A DNA stretch of 64,000 nucleotides from JAZKFT01 sp039925965 (GTDB lineage Bacteria > Bacteroidota > Bacteroidia > Chitinophagales > Chitinophagaceae): contig JBDSXW010000061.1 of assembly GCA_039925965.1 (NCBI GenBank), positions 1 to 64,000 of the forward strand, written 5' to 3'. A model generated the notes under the pieces. That model was not told where the DNA came from and searched no databases. It worked only from the letters and a program-made list of their open reading frames with translations. Position numbers and translations under genes: made by a program. Shown here piece by piece: positions 9,581 through 18,503 of this stretch (position 1 is its first letter; each line of letters starts with the position of its first letter).

Positions 9581-10192
9581 ATGACAAATATTTCTGCATT
9601 TATTGATTCCGGTATACTCGAAACTTATGTTTTGGGCATGGCTACGGTAGATGAAATAGCCGAAATCGAGGACCTTGCCGCACAGCATATTGAAATACGT
9701 AACGAGATTGAACAAATAAGCATTGCCATCGAACATTATGCCCTGGCGAATGCCGTGGCTCCAAATCCTACTATCAAGACTTTTCTATTAGCCACATTGG
9801 ATTTTACCATGCGAATGGAAGCTGGTGAAGCGCCCAGCTTTCCGCCCGAACTTCATGAAGCAGCCACCATCGCCGATTACGAGCCATGGATCAACAGGGT
9901 GGACATGGTGCCGTCATCCGATTTTAAAGACGCCTACGCGAAAATTATTGGCTATACGCCAGTTATGATTACCGCCATCGTTTGGATTCATGAAATGGCG
10001 CCACAGGAAGTTCACGACGATGAGTACGAAAAATTCCTGATACTTGAAGGAAGCTGCAATATCACTATTGGTGATAAAGTGCACCAGTTGGTAGCGGGTA
10101 ACTACATGGCCATTCCGTTGCATGCCCATCACAGCCTGCAGGTAACTTCCAGTTGTCCTTGCAAAGCCATTCTGCAGCGGGTGGCCGCATAA
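9581..10192 (+). CDS. ChrR-like anti-sigma factor with C-terminal cupin domain
   Basis: This 203-residue protein has an anti-sigma-type N-terminus (NISAFIDSGILETYVLGMAT, then EIAEIEDLAAQH), a helical middle, and a C-terminal cupin fold. Likely metal ligands are in EVHDDEYEKFLILEG and IPLHAHHSL. The start at 9581 is preferred because it gives the usual N-terminus; an in-frame start at 9539 would add 14 basic residues. In ChrR-type systems such a protein binds and inhibits the ECF sigma factor encoded just upstream and releases it on oxidative or metal signals. Here that sigma gene is broken, so the protein has no obvious local partner. It ends one base before the convergent acetyltransferase gene. 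Confidence 0.75.
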   Translation: MTNISAFIDSGILETYVLGMATVDEIAEIEDLAAQHIEIRNEIEQISIAIEHYALANAVAPNPTIKTFLLATLDFTMRMEAGEAPSFPPELHEAATIADYEPWINRVDMVPSSDFKDAYAKIIGYTPVMITAIVWIHEMAPQEVHDDEYEKFLILEGSCNITIGDKVHQLVAGNYMAIPLHAHHSLQVTSSCPCKAILQRVAA

Positions 10193-10642
10193 TTACAAGG
10201 ACATGCGTTTTTTTTGCCAGCCTTTGTAACTCATTTCAAATTTTATCTCCATTTTGCCTTTACGCCCAACGGGTGTCCAGCCGGCGGTACTATAAAACAA
10301 TTCAGCCCTGGTGTTTTCAGCGGTGCTTAACCAGATAGTTCCCTTCGTTTGGGTAAAATACCAGTCCACCATGGTGTCATGCAGCTGTCTCCCAATGCCC
10401 CGGCCTTCATATTCCGGCAGTAGAAATAGCGCCCAGATGCTGTGATCCGCCAAATCGGCGATGGCAAATCCAACAATAATTTCGCCCACGATCGCCACCC
10501 AACCTTTTCCCCGGCAGCTGATATAATCCAACACATCCTCATCTGGTACCAGCGCCGGATTGCTCAACACATTTTCTTTTACCGCATTGCGCACAACCTG
10601 TATTTGCGGAATATCCTCCGCAGTGGCTACTCTTAGTTCCAT
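10193..10642 (-). CDS. GNAT-family N-acetyltransferase
   Basis: The 149-residue product is a single GNAT domain. It opens with LRVATAEDIPQIQVVRNAV. The central strand is WVAIVGEIIVGFAIAD, and the acetyl-CoA binding motif A is LFLLPEYEGRGIGRQLHD (about residues 92-109). The late segment AELFYSTAGWTPVGR is also typical. It probably transfers an acetyl group from acetyl-CoA to an amine in the cytoplasm; the substrate cannot be read from sequence. It stands alone on the minus strand, convergent with and touching the anti-sigma gene. No -7 box of the usual form was found just upstream. Confidence 0.87.
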   Translation of the reverse strand: MELRVATAEDIPQIQVVRNAVKENVLSNPALVPDEDVLDYISCRGKGWVAIVGEIIVGFAIADLADHSIWALFLLPEYEGRGIGRQLHDTMVDWYFTQTKGTIWLSTAENTRAELFYSTAGWTPVGRKGKMEIKFEMSYKGWQKKRMSL

Positions 10643-10708
10643 GTTTGTATTTTAAGTATAGCTAGAGAGGATTATAAAATTTGATAACCGGCAAAGCTAT
10701 CGGCTACA

Positions 10709-10750
10709 AGTAACAAATAACAGTTCTCCGGCAACCGGCAACTGCTAACT
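10709..10750. repeat. Six degenerate 7-bp units ending in a stop codon
   Basis: The units are AGTAACA, AATAACA, GTTCTCC, GGCAACC, GGCAACT and GCTAACT, and five of the six have AAC in the same phase. The last unit overlaps the stop codon of the gene at 10749. Confidence 0.6.
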
Positions 10751-11390
10751 AATTATTTTCCTGCTTAAATGCCTCAATTTCCTGTAAAAATTCGGACGCT
10801 TCGACGATCGCCTTTCCGCCGACGCTGGTTTCAAAATTTCTTACCCATTTGCGGTGCATATTTTTTGGCGCCAGCGCCTGGTACATCCAAATGGACGCCG
10901 CCAGGAATACTGCCGCAATTCCAAATGTGATCGTCATCCCTGTAATATTTTGGTACATGGTGGGATTGATAAACCAGGTGCAATAAAACACGGTTTGTAA
11001 CCAAAGGACCCTGCCCACCTGGTTCAGCGAAGCCCGCACTGCTGCGAGTTGTTCCTGTGTTTCGGTAATATTGCCATTGAAATTAATTTGTCGTAGCATC
11101 AATACATGCCTGATATACAAGATAGTGGCATAAGCGCTGAAAAGTATAATGCCACCCAACGAAACGGCAAACCAAAGGTTGCCAGGGGTATTAAAAACCA
11201 GGATGGCCAGGAATGCAACCCATATCACACCTATAATAATATACACCAACTGTTGGCGTACAAAGCCGTTGATTTTAGCGCTGGCTTTCTGGGTTTGTAA
11301 TTCTTCAAAATTGCGAAGGTTGAGCACTAGTAATCTATCCAGCTTCTGGTCGTAAGCCTGCCACATTTGTTTTAATTCGAGATCTTCCAT
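10749..11390 (-). CDS. Membrane protein paired with an ECF sigma factor
   Basis: This 213-residue protein has a soluble N-terminus of about 50 residues (MEDLELKQMWQAYDQKLDR). Two hydrophobic segments follow (about 51-70 and 74-92), and there are further membrane segments around 130-170. The gene starts 2 bp after the stop of the ECF sigma gene at 11393-11896, so the two are surely co-transcribed. Such a position and layout suits a membrane partner that controls the sigma factor, but no known anti-sigma domain is recognised and this role is inferred. Its 3' end runs into a heptamer repeat. It belongs to a family of uncharacterised membrane proteins seen next to sigma factors in Bacteroidota. 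Confidence 0.7.
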   Translation of the reverse strand: MEDLELKQMWQAYDQKLDRLLVLNLRNFEELQTQKASAKINGFVRQQLVYIIIGVIWVAFLAILVFNTPGNLWFAVSLGGIILFSAYATILYIRHVLMLRQINFNGNITETQEQLAAVRASLNQVGRVLWLQTVFYCTWFINPTMYQNITGMTITFGIAAVFLAASIWMYQALAPKNMHRKWVRNFETSVGGKAIVEASEFLQEIEAFKQENN

Positions 11391-11392
11391 TT

Positions 11393-11896
11393 TTATGGGT
11401 TTTGAGTATTAAATCGTTGCTTTAATTTTTCTTTAATGCGGCTAATTTTGGTAGCTACATTGGTTTCGCTGATGCCGATGATATCGGCTATTTCGCTGTA
11501 GCTGTTTTCTTCCAGGTACAGGATCATGAGCGCCCGGTCCAGCTCTTTTAGTTCATTGATAAATTGTTGCAGCATCGTGATATTTGCCTCCATAGCTTCA
11601 CCGTCGCCTGTTTCATCTGCCAGCTCTAGCAGGTGTACCGGTTCATTAACATGCGCTTTGAACTTTTTCGTATTGCGGTAGTAGGAAATGGCCACGTTTA
11701 AGGCGATTCGGTACATCCAGGTGGAGAATTTCAGATTGCTATTATAATGATCAAACGATTTCCAAAGCTGGTAGATTATTTCCTGGGCCAGGTCTTCGAT
11801 ATCGCAGCCCGCCTTGCAATACGCATGGCATATTTTGTAAATAATCCGTTTGTGGATTTGTACCTGTTCTAAAAATACTTCTTTATTGGGGTCCAT
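11393..11896 (-). CDS. ECF-type RNA polymerase sigma factor
   Basis: The 167-residue protein has sigma region 2 (KICHAYCKAGCDIEDLAQEIIY, QLWKSF, then LKFSTWMYRIALNVAISYYR) and region 4 (ELDRALMILYLEENSYSEIA, then GISETNVATKISRIKEKLK). Both are intact, unlike the broken sigma gene at 9157. The start at 11896 (MDPNKEVFLEQ) gives the usual length; the frame stays open upstream to 12046 but that extension does not look like sigma sequence. The protein should direct RNA polymerase to a small regulon. The membrane protein gene 2 bp downstream is the natural candidate for its control. Confidence 0.9.
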   Translation of the reverse strand: MDPNKEVFLEQVQIHKRIIYKICHAYCKAGCDIEDLAQEIIYQLWKSFDHYNSNLKFSTWMYRIALNVAISYYRNTKKFKAHVNEPVHLLELADETGDGEAMEANITMLQQFINELKELDRALMILYLEENSYSEIADIIGISETNVATKISRIKEKLKQRFNTQNP

Positions 11897-12292
11897 AATA
11901 CGGGCTTTCCTTGAAATAATTCCTTTCTCTATTATTCGCAGGCTTGGCTCAAAAATCACATTTTTTGCCGGGTTTATTTTAGTACCGGTCGGGAACTGCC
12001 GTACAGCGTGATCCGGTGTCTTCATTATTCTTCGTATGCGAAACACTGGGAATTGGTCGTTTTACCTGTTTATAGCTTCCTATAAGAACGTTCAGTCATT
12101 CACGTCATTATAAACAAAAAATCCGTTCCATCCGCAAAATCCGTGCTTCTATCACGCACCGTTCTGCCTATTGCATGCAATAGCACTTCCATAAATCACA
12201 TCTTCTTACCGTTTACCTACCGGCAAAATGGTATTTTGGTAAAAGCTTCCGTGCGGCTAAAAACGCCATCTTCGTAACCAATACTGCAGCCA
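11897..12292. other. Intergenic region between divergent genes
   Basis: This lies between the sigma gene (minus) and the FkbM methyltransferase gene (plus). A weak -7-like GATTTTTG is present on the minus strand near 11950. Nothing else was recognised. Confidence 0.4.
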
Positions 12293-13198
12293 ATGCCCAC
12301 CCCTGATAAAATGGAATTATTGGACGCGCTCGAAAAAGGTGAAACTGTTTCGGCCGGCAAATGGTGGAGGCGCCTATGGCGGGCACCGCTGTCCTACTTT
12401 ATTTGGGCAGGCAGCCGCAGCTTCCTGAAGCCTTTTTTTAGCAACGGTATTGATACCAGTGCGAGGACTTTTTTTGGAAAGAAGATGTCCGTTCGCCTGC
12501 CCGCCGCCGCTGATATCTATATTACCGGATGTAAAGGCAAGCCCCAGGATACCAGGCTGGCCCGGTGGATGATCAACCATATTCAACCCGCCTGGCAGGT
12601 CATGGATATTGGTGCACATTTCGGTTATTACAGCCTCTTGTTGGAACAACTGGCCGGTCCTGGCGGTACCGTAATTTCTTTTGAGCCTGCTCCATTAGCA
12701 TATCGGATACTCGCCGTGAATGCAGCTGCTTATCCTGCTATTCAGCCATACAATGCCGGGCTGGGAAGTGCCACAGGCCGGCAGTTGCTTTCAGTCCACG
12801 GCTTACAGGATTCTGAGTCAAACAAGTTCGCCGGGTTGGCAGGAGCCAAAACCATATTGGCGGATATAATTACGCTGGATGATTGGATCATTGCACACCG
12901 TATTATTCCAAGGTTTATAAAAGCCACGGTAGAGGGCAGCGAATGGAATTTGATAAAGGGTGCTGCGTCAACGATATTTTTGTACCATCCGGTATTTGCT
13001 ATAGAAATACAAACCACCCATTTTGAACAGGCCTGCTATCCCGCAATAGAATGGTTGAAGGCCAATGGTTACCGCATGTATAGCCTTTCTGAGGATGGGG
13101 AATTATTGCATTGTGCAGACGCGTGGAGCTATCTGCAAAGCCGCAATGTGAAAATGGATTATTTCCTGTTTATGCCCAGGGAGAAAATCAAGCATTAA
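12293..13198 (+). CDS. FkbM-family SAM-dependent methyltransferase
   Basis: The 301-residue protein has a class I methyltransferase core. The SAM-binding motif I is VMDIGAHFGYYSLLL (about residues 103-117), SFEPAP (129-134) is the acidic end of strand 2, and the FkbM-type late motif is KATVEGSEWNLIKGA (210-224). In most relatives that motif begins K-I-D-V-E-G; here the Asp is replaced by Thr, which is unusual. FkbM proteins O-methylate sugars or small molecules, often in polysaccharide or natural product pathways. No such cluster is present here, so the substrate is open. The gene stands alone. The N-terminal 70 residues (WWRRLWRAPLSYFIWAGSR) are basic and aromatic and may attach to the membrane surface. 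Confidence 0.82.
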   Translation: MPTPDKMELLDALEKGETVSAGKWWRRLWRAPLSYFIWAGSRSFLKPFFSNGIDTSARTFFGKKMSVRLPAAADIYITGCKGKPQDTRLARWMINHIQPAWQVMDIGAHFGYYSLLLEQLAGPGGTVISFEPAPLAYRILAVNAAAYPAIQPYNAGLGSATGRQLLSVHGLQDSESNKFAGLAGAKTILADIITLDDWIIAHRIIPRFIKATVEGSEWNLIKGAASTIFLYHPVFAIEIQTTHFEQACYPAIEWLKANGYRMYSLSEDGELLHCADAWSYLQSRNVKMDYFLFMPREKIKH

Positions 13199-13305
13199 AT
13201 GGCTGAAACGGATGATGGCTTAGTGTCAAAGCGATATAGGTGAAGGTATATTTTATATCCTGTTCGGCTAATGCCCGATTATGTGCCATCGCCTTTGAAG
13301 GAGCA

Positions 13306-14448
13306 TTAAATAAATATGTGTACGATCTTATAGATTCCCATTGCCAGCAGCCCGCTGATAGGAATCGTCAATACCCAGGCCCAGAGTAGGTTTACAGTTA
13401 CGCCCCAACGAACGGCGCTTAAACGCTTGGTGGCACCTACACCAATAATGGCGCCGGTGATGGTATGGGTAGTGCTTACCGGCGCACCGAGGTTGGCTGC
13501 AGTAAATAATGTGATGGCACCAGCGGTTTCCGCACACACACCTTCCAGCGGTGTTACTTTGGTAATTTTGGTGCCCATGGTTTTTACAATCTTCCACCCG
13601 CCACTCATGGTACCAATGGAAATGGCGGTGTAACAGAGTAGTGGCACCCAGTTGGGCATATCTTCTATCCGGGCGATACCATAGCCACCCAAATTGTGAT
13701 TCACCACCAGCGCAGCCGAGATAATCCCCATTACTTTCTGGGCATCACTACCGCCATGGCCGATACTAAACGCCGCCGACGATACAAGCTGCAATCTTTT
13801 GTACATGTTACCGGTTCGGTAGGCATTCTCGCCTTTCAGGTAATTGTAGAAATAGGTTAGAATAAAAACCACCCCGAGGCCAAGTAATGCCCAGCGTTCA
13901 AACTCTTTTTTAAAGGGTACAAAGAGCACACAGGCGCCGACAACCGCTGAGATAATGGCGGCCTTAACCCAAAAGTTTTTCTGAATGGTAACCAACGTAA
14001 TAAAGATGGAAATAACCATACCTACCAACGGTGCCAGAACAATGAAAAGGAGTGTTTTTAAGATGATTTCGTGGTCAATGCTGCCAAAACCCGCATGTGC
14101 TATTGCTGCACCAGCGAAGCCCCCAATCAAAGTGTGGCTGCTCGAGGATGGAATTCCGTACCACCAGGTAATTAGGTTCCAGATAATGGCTGCAATAACG
14201 CCGGAAAGAATCACCACAAGGTTGATGGAATCACTGTGAACTGTTTTGGCAACGGTATTGGCCACACCATGATCGCTGAAAATAAAGAAAGCCACGAAGT
14301 TGAAAAAAGCAGCCCATATAACGGCCTGGAAAGGCGTGAGCACTTTGGTAGAAACAATAGTAGCAATGGAATTGGCCGCATCATGAAAACCATTGATGAA
14401 GTCGAACGCTACGCAGAGAAAAATAATAACTATAAGTAAAATTGTCAT
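13306..14448 (-). CDS. PiT-family inorganic phosphate transporter
   Basis: This 380-residue integral membrane protein carries the paired signatures of the PHO4/PiT family: DFINGFHDAANSIATIVSTK near the N-terminus, AAFSIGHGGSDAQKVMG in the second half, and APVSTTHTITGAIIGVGA late in the protein. About ten hydrophobic segments are visible. PiT proteins import phosphate or metal-phosphate complexes with protons or sodium. The gene lies 100 bp after the DUF47 gene on the same strand, a common pairing in which the DUF47 protein is thought to control the transporter. The length is normal and the start has no competing upstream ATG. Confidence 0.93.
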   Translation of the reverse strand: MTILLIVIIFLCVAFDFINGFHDAANSIATIVSTKVLTPFQAVIWAAFFNFVAFFIFSDHGVANTVAKTVHSDSINLVVILSGVIAAIIWNLITWWYGIPSSSSHTLIGGFAGAAIAHAGFGSIDHEIILKTLLFIVLAPLVGMVISIFITLVTIQKNFWVKAAIISAVVGACVLFVPFKKEFERWALLGLGVVFILTYFYNYLKGENAYRTGNMYKRLQLVSSAAFSIGHGGSDAQKVMGIISAALVVNHNLGGYGIARIEDMPNWVPLLCYTAISIGTMSGGWKIVKTMGTKITKVTPLEGVCAETAGAITLFTAANLGAPVSTTHTITGAIIGVGATKRLSAVRWGVTVNLLWAWVLTIPISGLLAMGIYKIVHIFI

Positions 14449-14523
14449 AAACAGCTAAAAACAGAAATGTGCAAATGTGATGATATGGAAATGCAGAACC
14501 TGTTGAAGTGCATTCCAATCTCT

Positions 14524-14550
14524 AATCAACCAATCACCGATCAACTAACT
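14524..14550. repeat. Degenerate AATCAAC repeat, period 7-8, at a stop codon
   Basis: Units AATCAACC, AATCACCG, ATCAACT and then AACT run into the stop codon of the DUF47 gene (14549-14551, minus strand). Confidence 0.5.
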
Positions 14551-15202
14551 AAGCGTATTTCAAAATGATGGACTCAATCACATTGGCCGCATCCTCACAC
14601 TTGTCAGTAGCGATTTCCATGACCTGGTAGATTTCCCGCTTCTTGATAACTTCCTTGGCATCAGGTTCCTGCTCAAATAAGCGTTCGATGCTGAGATCAA
14701 AAATATCATCTGCCTGGTTTTCAAGGCTGTTGATTTTCACCAGTGCGTCAGTAATCACCCGCATGTTTTTCATGTTGCGCAGTTCGTGCACCGCATGGTT
14801 GAGCTCGTAGGCACCTTGCTCAATCAGTTCAGCCATCTTATGAATGCCACTGTCGTTGGGGTTTACCTTGTAAAAATTGATTTTCTTGGCGCTGGCATAA
14901 ATATAATCCGCCACATCGTCTATTGAAGTGGCTAGGTAGTGGATGTCTTCACGATCGAATGGTGTAATAAAGTTGCGCCCCAGTTCGGTAAAGATCTGAT
15001 GGGTAAAATCATCACACACATGCTCCAGATCTTCTATCTGGGCTATGATTGTGGCACGTTTATCAAAATCGGGCTCCCTTACTTCATCGCTCAGCAACTT
15101 TCCCATGATCGCAACATGTTCTGTTAGTTTTTCAAAGAGATCATAGAACACCTTATTTTTCGGGGTGAAAATTTTGATAATTGAGCTGAATGACATGGAC
15201 AT
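14549..15202 (-). CDS. DUF47/PhoU-like accessory protein of the phosphate transporter
   Basis: The 217-residue, mostly helical protein fits the DUF47 family of PhoU-like proteins. Family-like segments are FYDLFEKLTEHVAIMGKLL, then ATIIAQIEDLEHVCDDFTHQ, LGRNFITPFDREDIHYLAT and IDDVADYIYASA. The acidic metal-binding type motifs E-x-x-x-D (ending EHVCDD) and D-x-x-D (IDDVAD) are present. It is encoded just upstream of the PiT transporter, and in characterised pairs it is needed for, or modulates, phosphate uptake. The annotation rests on sequence plus position. A -7 box is seen 15 bp upstream. Confidence 0.88.
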   Translation of the reverse strand: MSMSFSSIIKIFTPKNKVFYDLFEKLTEHVAIMGKLLSDEVREPDFDKRATIIAQIEDLEHVCDDFTHQIFTELGRNFITPFDREDIHYLATSIDDVADYIYASAKKINFYKVNPNDSGIHKMAELIEQGAYELNHAVHELRNMKNMRVITDALVKINSLENQADDIFDLSIERLFEQEPDAKEVIKKREIYQVMEIATDKCEDAANVIESIILKYA

Positions 15203-15216
15203 TGTTTTATTCGCGG

Positions 15217-15224
15217 CAAAAATA
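15217..15224 (-). promoter_or_regulatory. -7 box of the DUF47-PiT operon
   Basis: The minus strand reads TATTTTTG, a full match to TAnnTTTG, 14 bases before the start at 15202. The leader would be very short. Confidence 0.5.
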
Positions 15225-15476
15225 GATTGTTGTCAGCAGAGCACATAGAGCAGGGCTGAATTAATAATTCCTTAATACAAGCTTCGGAATAGGGTGTTTT
15301 AGATATATTTTATCCACAAACTGCCGGCTATCTTTTGCTATTCGGCGGGGAACGCGTCCTTGTGAAAGGGTTTTTCTCCAATTTCTTGCGGGCTTATTCC
15401 ATTCACTATTCCGGTTGGCCTGCCCCCATTTCCAGCCAAAATTTACCCACAAACCGGTCCACTCCATCTCAAATGT

Positions 15477-15484
15477 TACCTTCG
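15477..15484 (+). promoter_or_regulatory. Possible -7 box of pcrA
   Basis: TACCTTCG resembles TAnnTTTG with one mismatch and ends 5 bases before the ATG at 15490. If real, the transcript would be almost leaderless. Confidence 0.3.
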
Positions 15485-15489
15485 CCACT

Positions 15490-17850
15490 ATGCAGGATTA
15501 TCTAATAGAACTGAACGAACAACAAAAAGAAGCGGTATTGCATAAAGATGGGCCACTGATGATTGTAGCTGGCGCCGGCAGCGGAAAAACCAAGGTACTC
15601 ACCACCCGCATCGCCCACCTGATGGGCTACCACCATGTGGATGCTTTTAATATTCTCGCTCTCACATTTACCAATAAGGCGGCGGCGGAAATGAAGGAGC
15701 GGATCGAACGCACCCTGGGTAACAACGAAGCCCGCAGCCTGTATGTCGGCACTTTTCACAGCGTATTTGCCCGCATACTAAGAGCAGAGGGACACCATAT
15801 CGGTTATCCCAACAATTTCACTATTTACGACACCGACGATAGCCGCAGTGTGATCAAAACGGTGGTGAACGAAATGAATCTGGATGATAAAACCTACAAG
15901 CCCAACCTGGTAGGTAACCGGATCAGCGCAGCAAAAAATGCGTTGGTGAGTCCGGCAGAATACATGACGGATAGTACCATCCAGCAGGAAGACAACCGCA
16001 GTAACCGCCCAATGATCGGTGCTATTTACGCCGCTTATGTAAAGAAGTGTTTTAAAAGCGGTGCTATGGATTTCGACGACCTGCTCTATAAGATGTACGA
16101 ACTGCTAAGCACAAACCCGGGTGTACTTCACAAGTACCAGCATAAGTTTAAATACCTGTTGGTAGATGAGTACCAGGATACCAATACCACCCAGTACCAG
16201 ATCATAAAATTATTGGCTGCTGTACATGAAAATATCTGCGTGGTGGGCGATGATGCACAAAGTATTTATAGTTTCCGCGGTGCCACCATTGAGAATATCT
16301 TACAGTTTCAGAAAGATTACGACGATGTGAAGGTGATCAAGCTGGAACAGAATTACAGGAGTAAAAGTAATATTCTAAACGTCGCCAACGAAATCATCAG
16401 CCGTAACAAAGGACAGATACCAAAAAACCTTTGGACCATCCAGGAGGCTGGTGAAAAAATAAAGCTGGTGCGGGTAGCTACAGACAACGAAGAAGGTAAG
16501 TACACCGCCGACGCCATCCAGGAACAGAAGCTACGTAACCATTACAATAATAAAGATTTTGCGATCCTGTATCGTACCAACGCGCAAAGCCGTGCCTTTG
16601 AGGAATGCCTGCGGCGGATGAATATACCCTACCGTATTTATGGCGGCATCAGTTTCTTTACCCGTAAAGAGATCAAGGATTACGTGGCCTACCTGCGGAT
16701 TATCGTAAACAGTAATGATGAGGAAGCATTGAAACGCATCATTAATTACCCGGTTCGTGGCATCGGCAAAACCACCATCGAAAAGGTAGCCATTGTGGCC
16801 AACGAACAAAATATAGCGATGTACGAAGTGCTGGAAAAGGCCGCTGGCTTTGGATTCAAGGCAGGCACGCTGGAATCACTCACCAATTTTGTGCAGATGA
16901 TCCGCTATTTCCGAACCATGCTGAACAAAGGCAACGCTTATGAAGTGGCCATCCAGGTGGGCAAGCACACGAATATGGTCAAGGAGTTATTTAACGATAA
17001 GAGTGCCGAAGGCGTGGCCCGCTACGAAAACATTCAGTCGTTGCTGAATGGTATTAAAGAATTCACCGAAACGCCCATGAACGAAGAGGACGGTGAAGTG
17101 GGCGACAAGAGCCTCGGTGCCTACCTGCAGCAGATCACATTGCTGACCGATGTTGACAATGATAAAGACCCGAACGCCGACGTAGTAAAACTCATGACGA
17201 TACATGCTTCCAAGGGCCTGGAATTTCCCTGCGTATTTGTGGGAGGGGTGGAGGAAACACTTTTTCCAAGTGCCATGAGCGTGAATACCCGGGAAGAACT
17301 GGAAGAAGAACGCCGCTTGTTCTATGTAGCGGTAACCCGGGCTAAAGCCCGTTTATGGATTACCTATGCCCAAAGCAGGTACCGTTTTGGCCAGTTGATA
17401 CAAAATGAGCCCAGCCGCTTTTTGGGCGAAATGCCTGAAGAATTTATTGACAAGGGATTTGCCGGAGGCGGTGTGCGCAACCAGGGGCAGGGCTTTAGCA
17501 GCGGCTTCGGCGGTGCCTCAGCTTTTGACCGCATGAATGGTGGTTTTGGAAATGCCGTAAGAAGTGCGGAAAGGCAATATGGAGCGCCCCCATCCAAAAA
17601 AGAGGTAAAGCCTGCTTATATGCCGCCGTCAAAACCTAAAGAAGTGCCACATACACCCAATGTAGATTTTGTGGCCAGCGATACCAGCAACCTAAAGGCC
17701 GGTCAAAAAGTGGAACACCTGAAATTTGGATTTGGCACCGTTGCCAAAATGGAAGGCAGTGGCCACAACCCCATCGCCACCATTGAATTTGAACACAACG
17801 GTGAGAAAAAGATCATGCTCAATTACGCGAAGCTCAGAATTGTAGAATAA
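15490..17850 (+). CDS. pcrA: ATP-dependent DNA helicase PcrA/UvrD
   Basis: The 786-residue protein has the full motif set of a UvrD/PcrA helicase: Q motif LNEQQKEAV, Walker A AGAGSGKT (about 27-34), VTFTNKAAAEMKERI-like motif Ia (here LTFTNKAAAEMKERI), Walker B LLVDEYQDTN, motif III VGDDAQSIYSFRGA, motif IV LEQNYRS, motif V MTIHASKGLEFPCVFV and motif VI RRLFYVAVTRAKARL. A Gly/Pro-rich linker follows. The C-terminus (QKVEHLKFGFGTVAKMEGSG, then YAKLRIVE) is the Tudor-like domain that binds RNA polymerase in PcrA. It unwinds DNA in excision repair and replication-transcription conflicts. The start at 15490 is preferred over the ATG at 15415, which would add 25 unrelated residues. Confidence 0.95.
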   Translation: MQDYLIELNEQQKEAVLHKDGPLMIVAGAGSGKTKVLTTRIAHLMGYHHVDAFNILALTFTNKAAAEMKERIERTLGNNEARSLYVGTFHSVFARILRAEGHHIGYPNNFTIYDTDDSRSVIKTVVNEMNLDDKTYKPNLVGNRISAAKNALVSPAEYMTDSTIQQEDNRSNRPMIGAIYAAYVKKCFKSGAMDFDDLLYKMYELLSTNPGVLHKYQHKFKYLLVDEYQDTNTTQYQIIKLLAAVHENICVVGDDAQSIYSFRGATIENILQFQKDYDDVKVIKLEQNYRSKSNILNVANEIISRNKGQIPKNLWTIQEAGEKIKLVRVATDNEEGKYTADAIQEQKLRNHYNNKDFAILYRTNAQSRAFEECLRRMNIPYRIYGGISFFTRKEIKDYVAYLRIIVNSNDEEALKRIINYPVRGIGKTTIEKVAIVANEQNIAMYEVLEKAAGFGFKAGTLESLTNFVQMIRYFRTMLNKGNAYEVAIQVGKHTNMVKELFNDKSAEGVARYENIQSLLNGIKEFTETPMNEEDGEVGDKSLGAYLQQITLLTDVDNDKDPNADVVKLMTIHASKGLEFPCVFVGGVEETLFPSAMSVNTREELEEERRLFYVAVTRAKARLWITYAQSRYRFGQLIQNEPSRFLGEMPEEFIDKGFAGGGVRNQGQGFSSGFGGASAFDRMNGGFGNAVRSAERQYGAPPSKKEVKPAYMPPSKPKEVPHTPNVDFVASDTSNLKAGQKVEHLKFGFGTVAKMEGSGHNPIATIEFEHNGEKKIMLNYAKLRIVE

Positions 17851-17922
17851 GTTTTAGGTTTCATTGATAAGTTTAAGCTCCGTTAACCACGTTAGCGGAT
17901 ACAAAAGGTAAAAAATCAAAAT

Positions 17923-17963
17923 AAAAAAGGAAGTTCAATCATCATGATTGAACTTCCTTTTTT
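17923..17963. terminator. Strong bidirectional terminator between pcrA and the small secreted protein gene
   Basis: A perfect 18-bp stem (AAAAAAGGAAGTTCAATC with its complement) and a 5-base loop are flanked by A and T runs. It works for pcrA (plus) and for the convergent gene at 17993 (minus). Confidence 0.9.
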
Positions 17964-17973
17964 ATTTTGATTA

Positions 17974-17999
17974 AACCCTAACCCTTTCACCTTTAACCT
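17974..17999. repeat. Degenerate ACCCT/AACCT repeat, period 6-7, at a stop codon
   Basis: AACCCTA, ACCCTTT, CACCTTT and AACCTC lie across the stop codon of the minus-strand gene at 17993. Confidence 0.4.
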
Positions 18000-18304
18000 C
18001 TATCTCTGTCATTGTGCTTCTTCCTCGCTATCTCCCTTCTTTCCTTGCGTTGTTCTTTCTTAATAGCTTTACGCTCGGCTTTAGTGAACGTGCCGTCAGC
18101 CCTGGCTTCTTTTATATCCTGGTGAATCTCTCTTTGATCCTTTACCAGGTTTTTGGTTTCAGCTTTGGTAAGTTCACCACTGTGTACGCCATTTTTAATG
18201 CGGTGTGTTTGGTGTTTGGCGTGTTGCTTAATGGTTTGTGTCTGTGCGCTGCTGCTAAAACCAATCGCCATAAAAAGTGCTGTTGCAAATAGTAACTGCT
18301 TCAT
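17993..18304 (-). CDS. Small secreted basic helical protein, function unknown
   Basis: The 103-residue product begins with a clear signal peptide (MKQLLFATALFMAIGFSSSA, cut before QTQ). The mature part is highly charged and helical, with two related units: SGELTKAETKNLVKDQREIH and DGTFTKAERKAIKKEQRKER. Each unit has the form (S/D)G-x-(L/F)TKAE(T/R)K-x-(L/I), which resembles an EF-hand-like or coiled repeat, but no complete calcium loop is present. Such short periplasmic proteins are common and uncharacterised in Bacteroidota. It has its own terminator (17923-17963). No function is assigned. Confidence 0.75.
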   Translation of the reverse strand: MKQLLFATALFMAIGFSSSAQTQTIKQHAKHQTHRIKNGVHSGELTKAETKNLVKDQREIHQDIKEARADGTFTKAERKAIKKEQRKERREIARKKHNDRDRG

Positions 18305-18503
18305 ATAGTATAATTTTTTAGGGGTTAAAAAATGAAATAGAATGCTAAACGTTTAGCGGGAAAGTAGACCGGCCAAGCAGATCGATGTTTAACAGGGGGC
18401 AAAAAAATCTATGATTCAACCCCCTGATTCTTGTGGAATTAATTTCATTCCGGGCTCTTAAGTGGTTTGCCTTATAATCACTATCACATAAACTAAATAG
18501 ACC

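Noticed and set aside
9359..9736. A 125-codon open frame on the minus strand.
   Set aside because: It is antisense to the sigma remnant and the start of the anti-sigma gene and has no family features.
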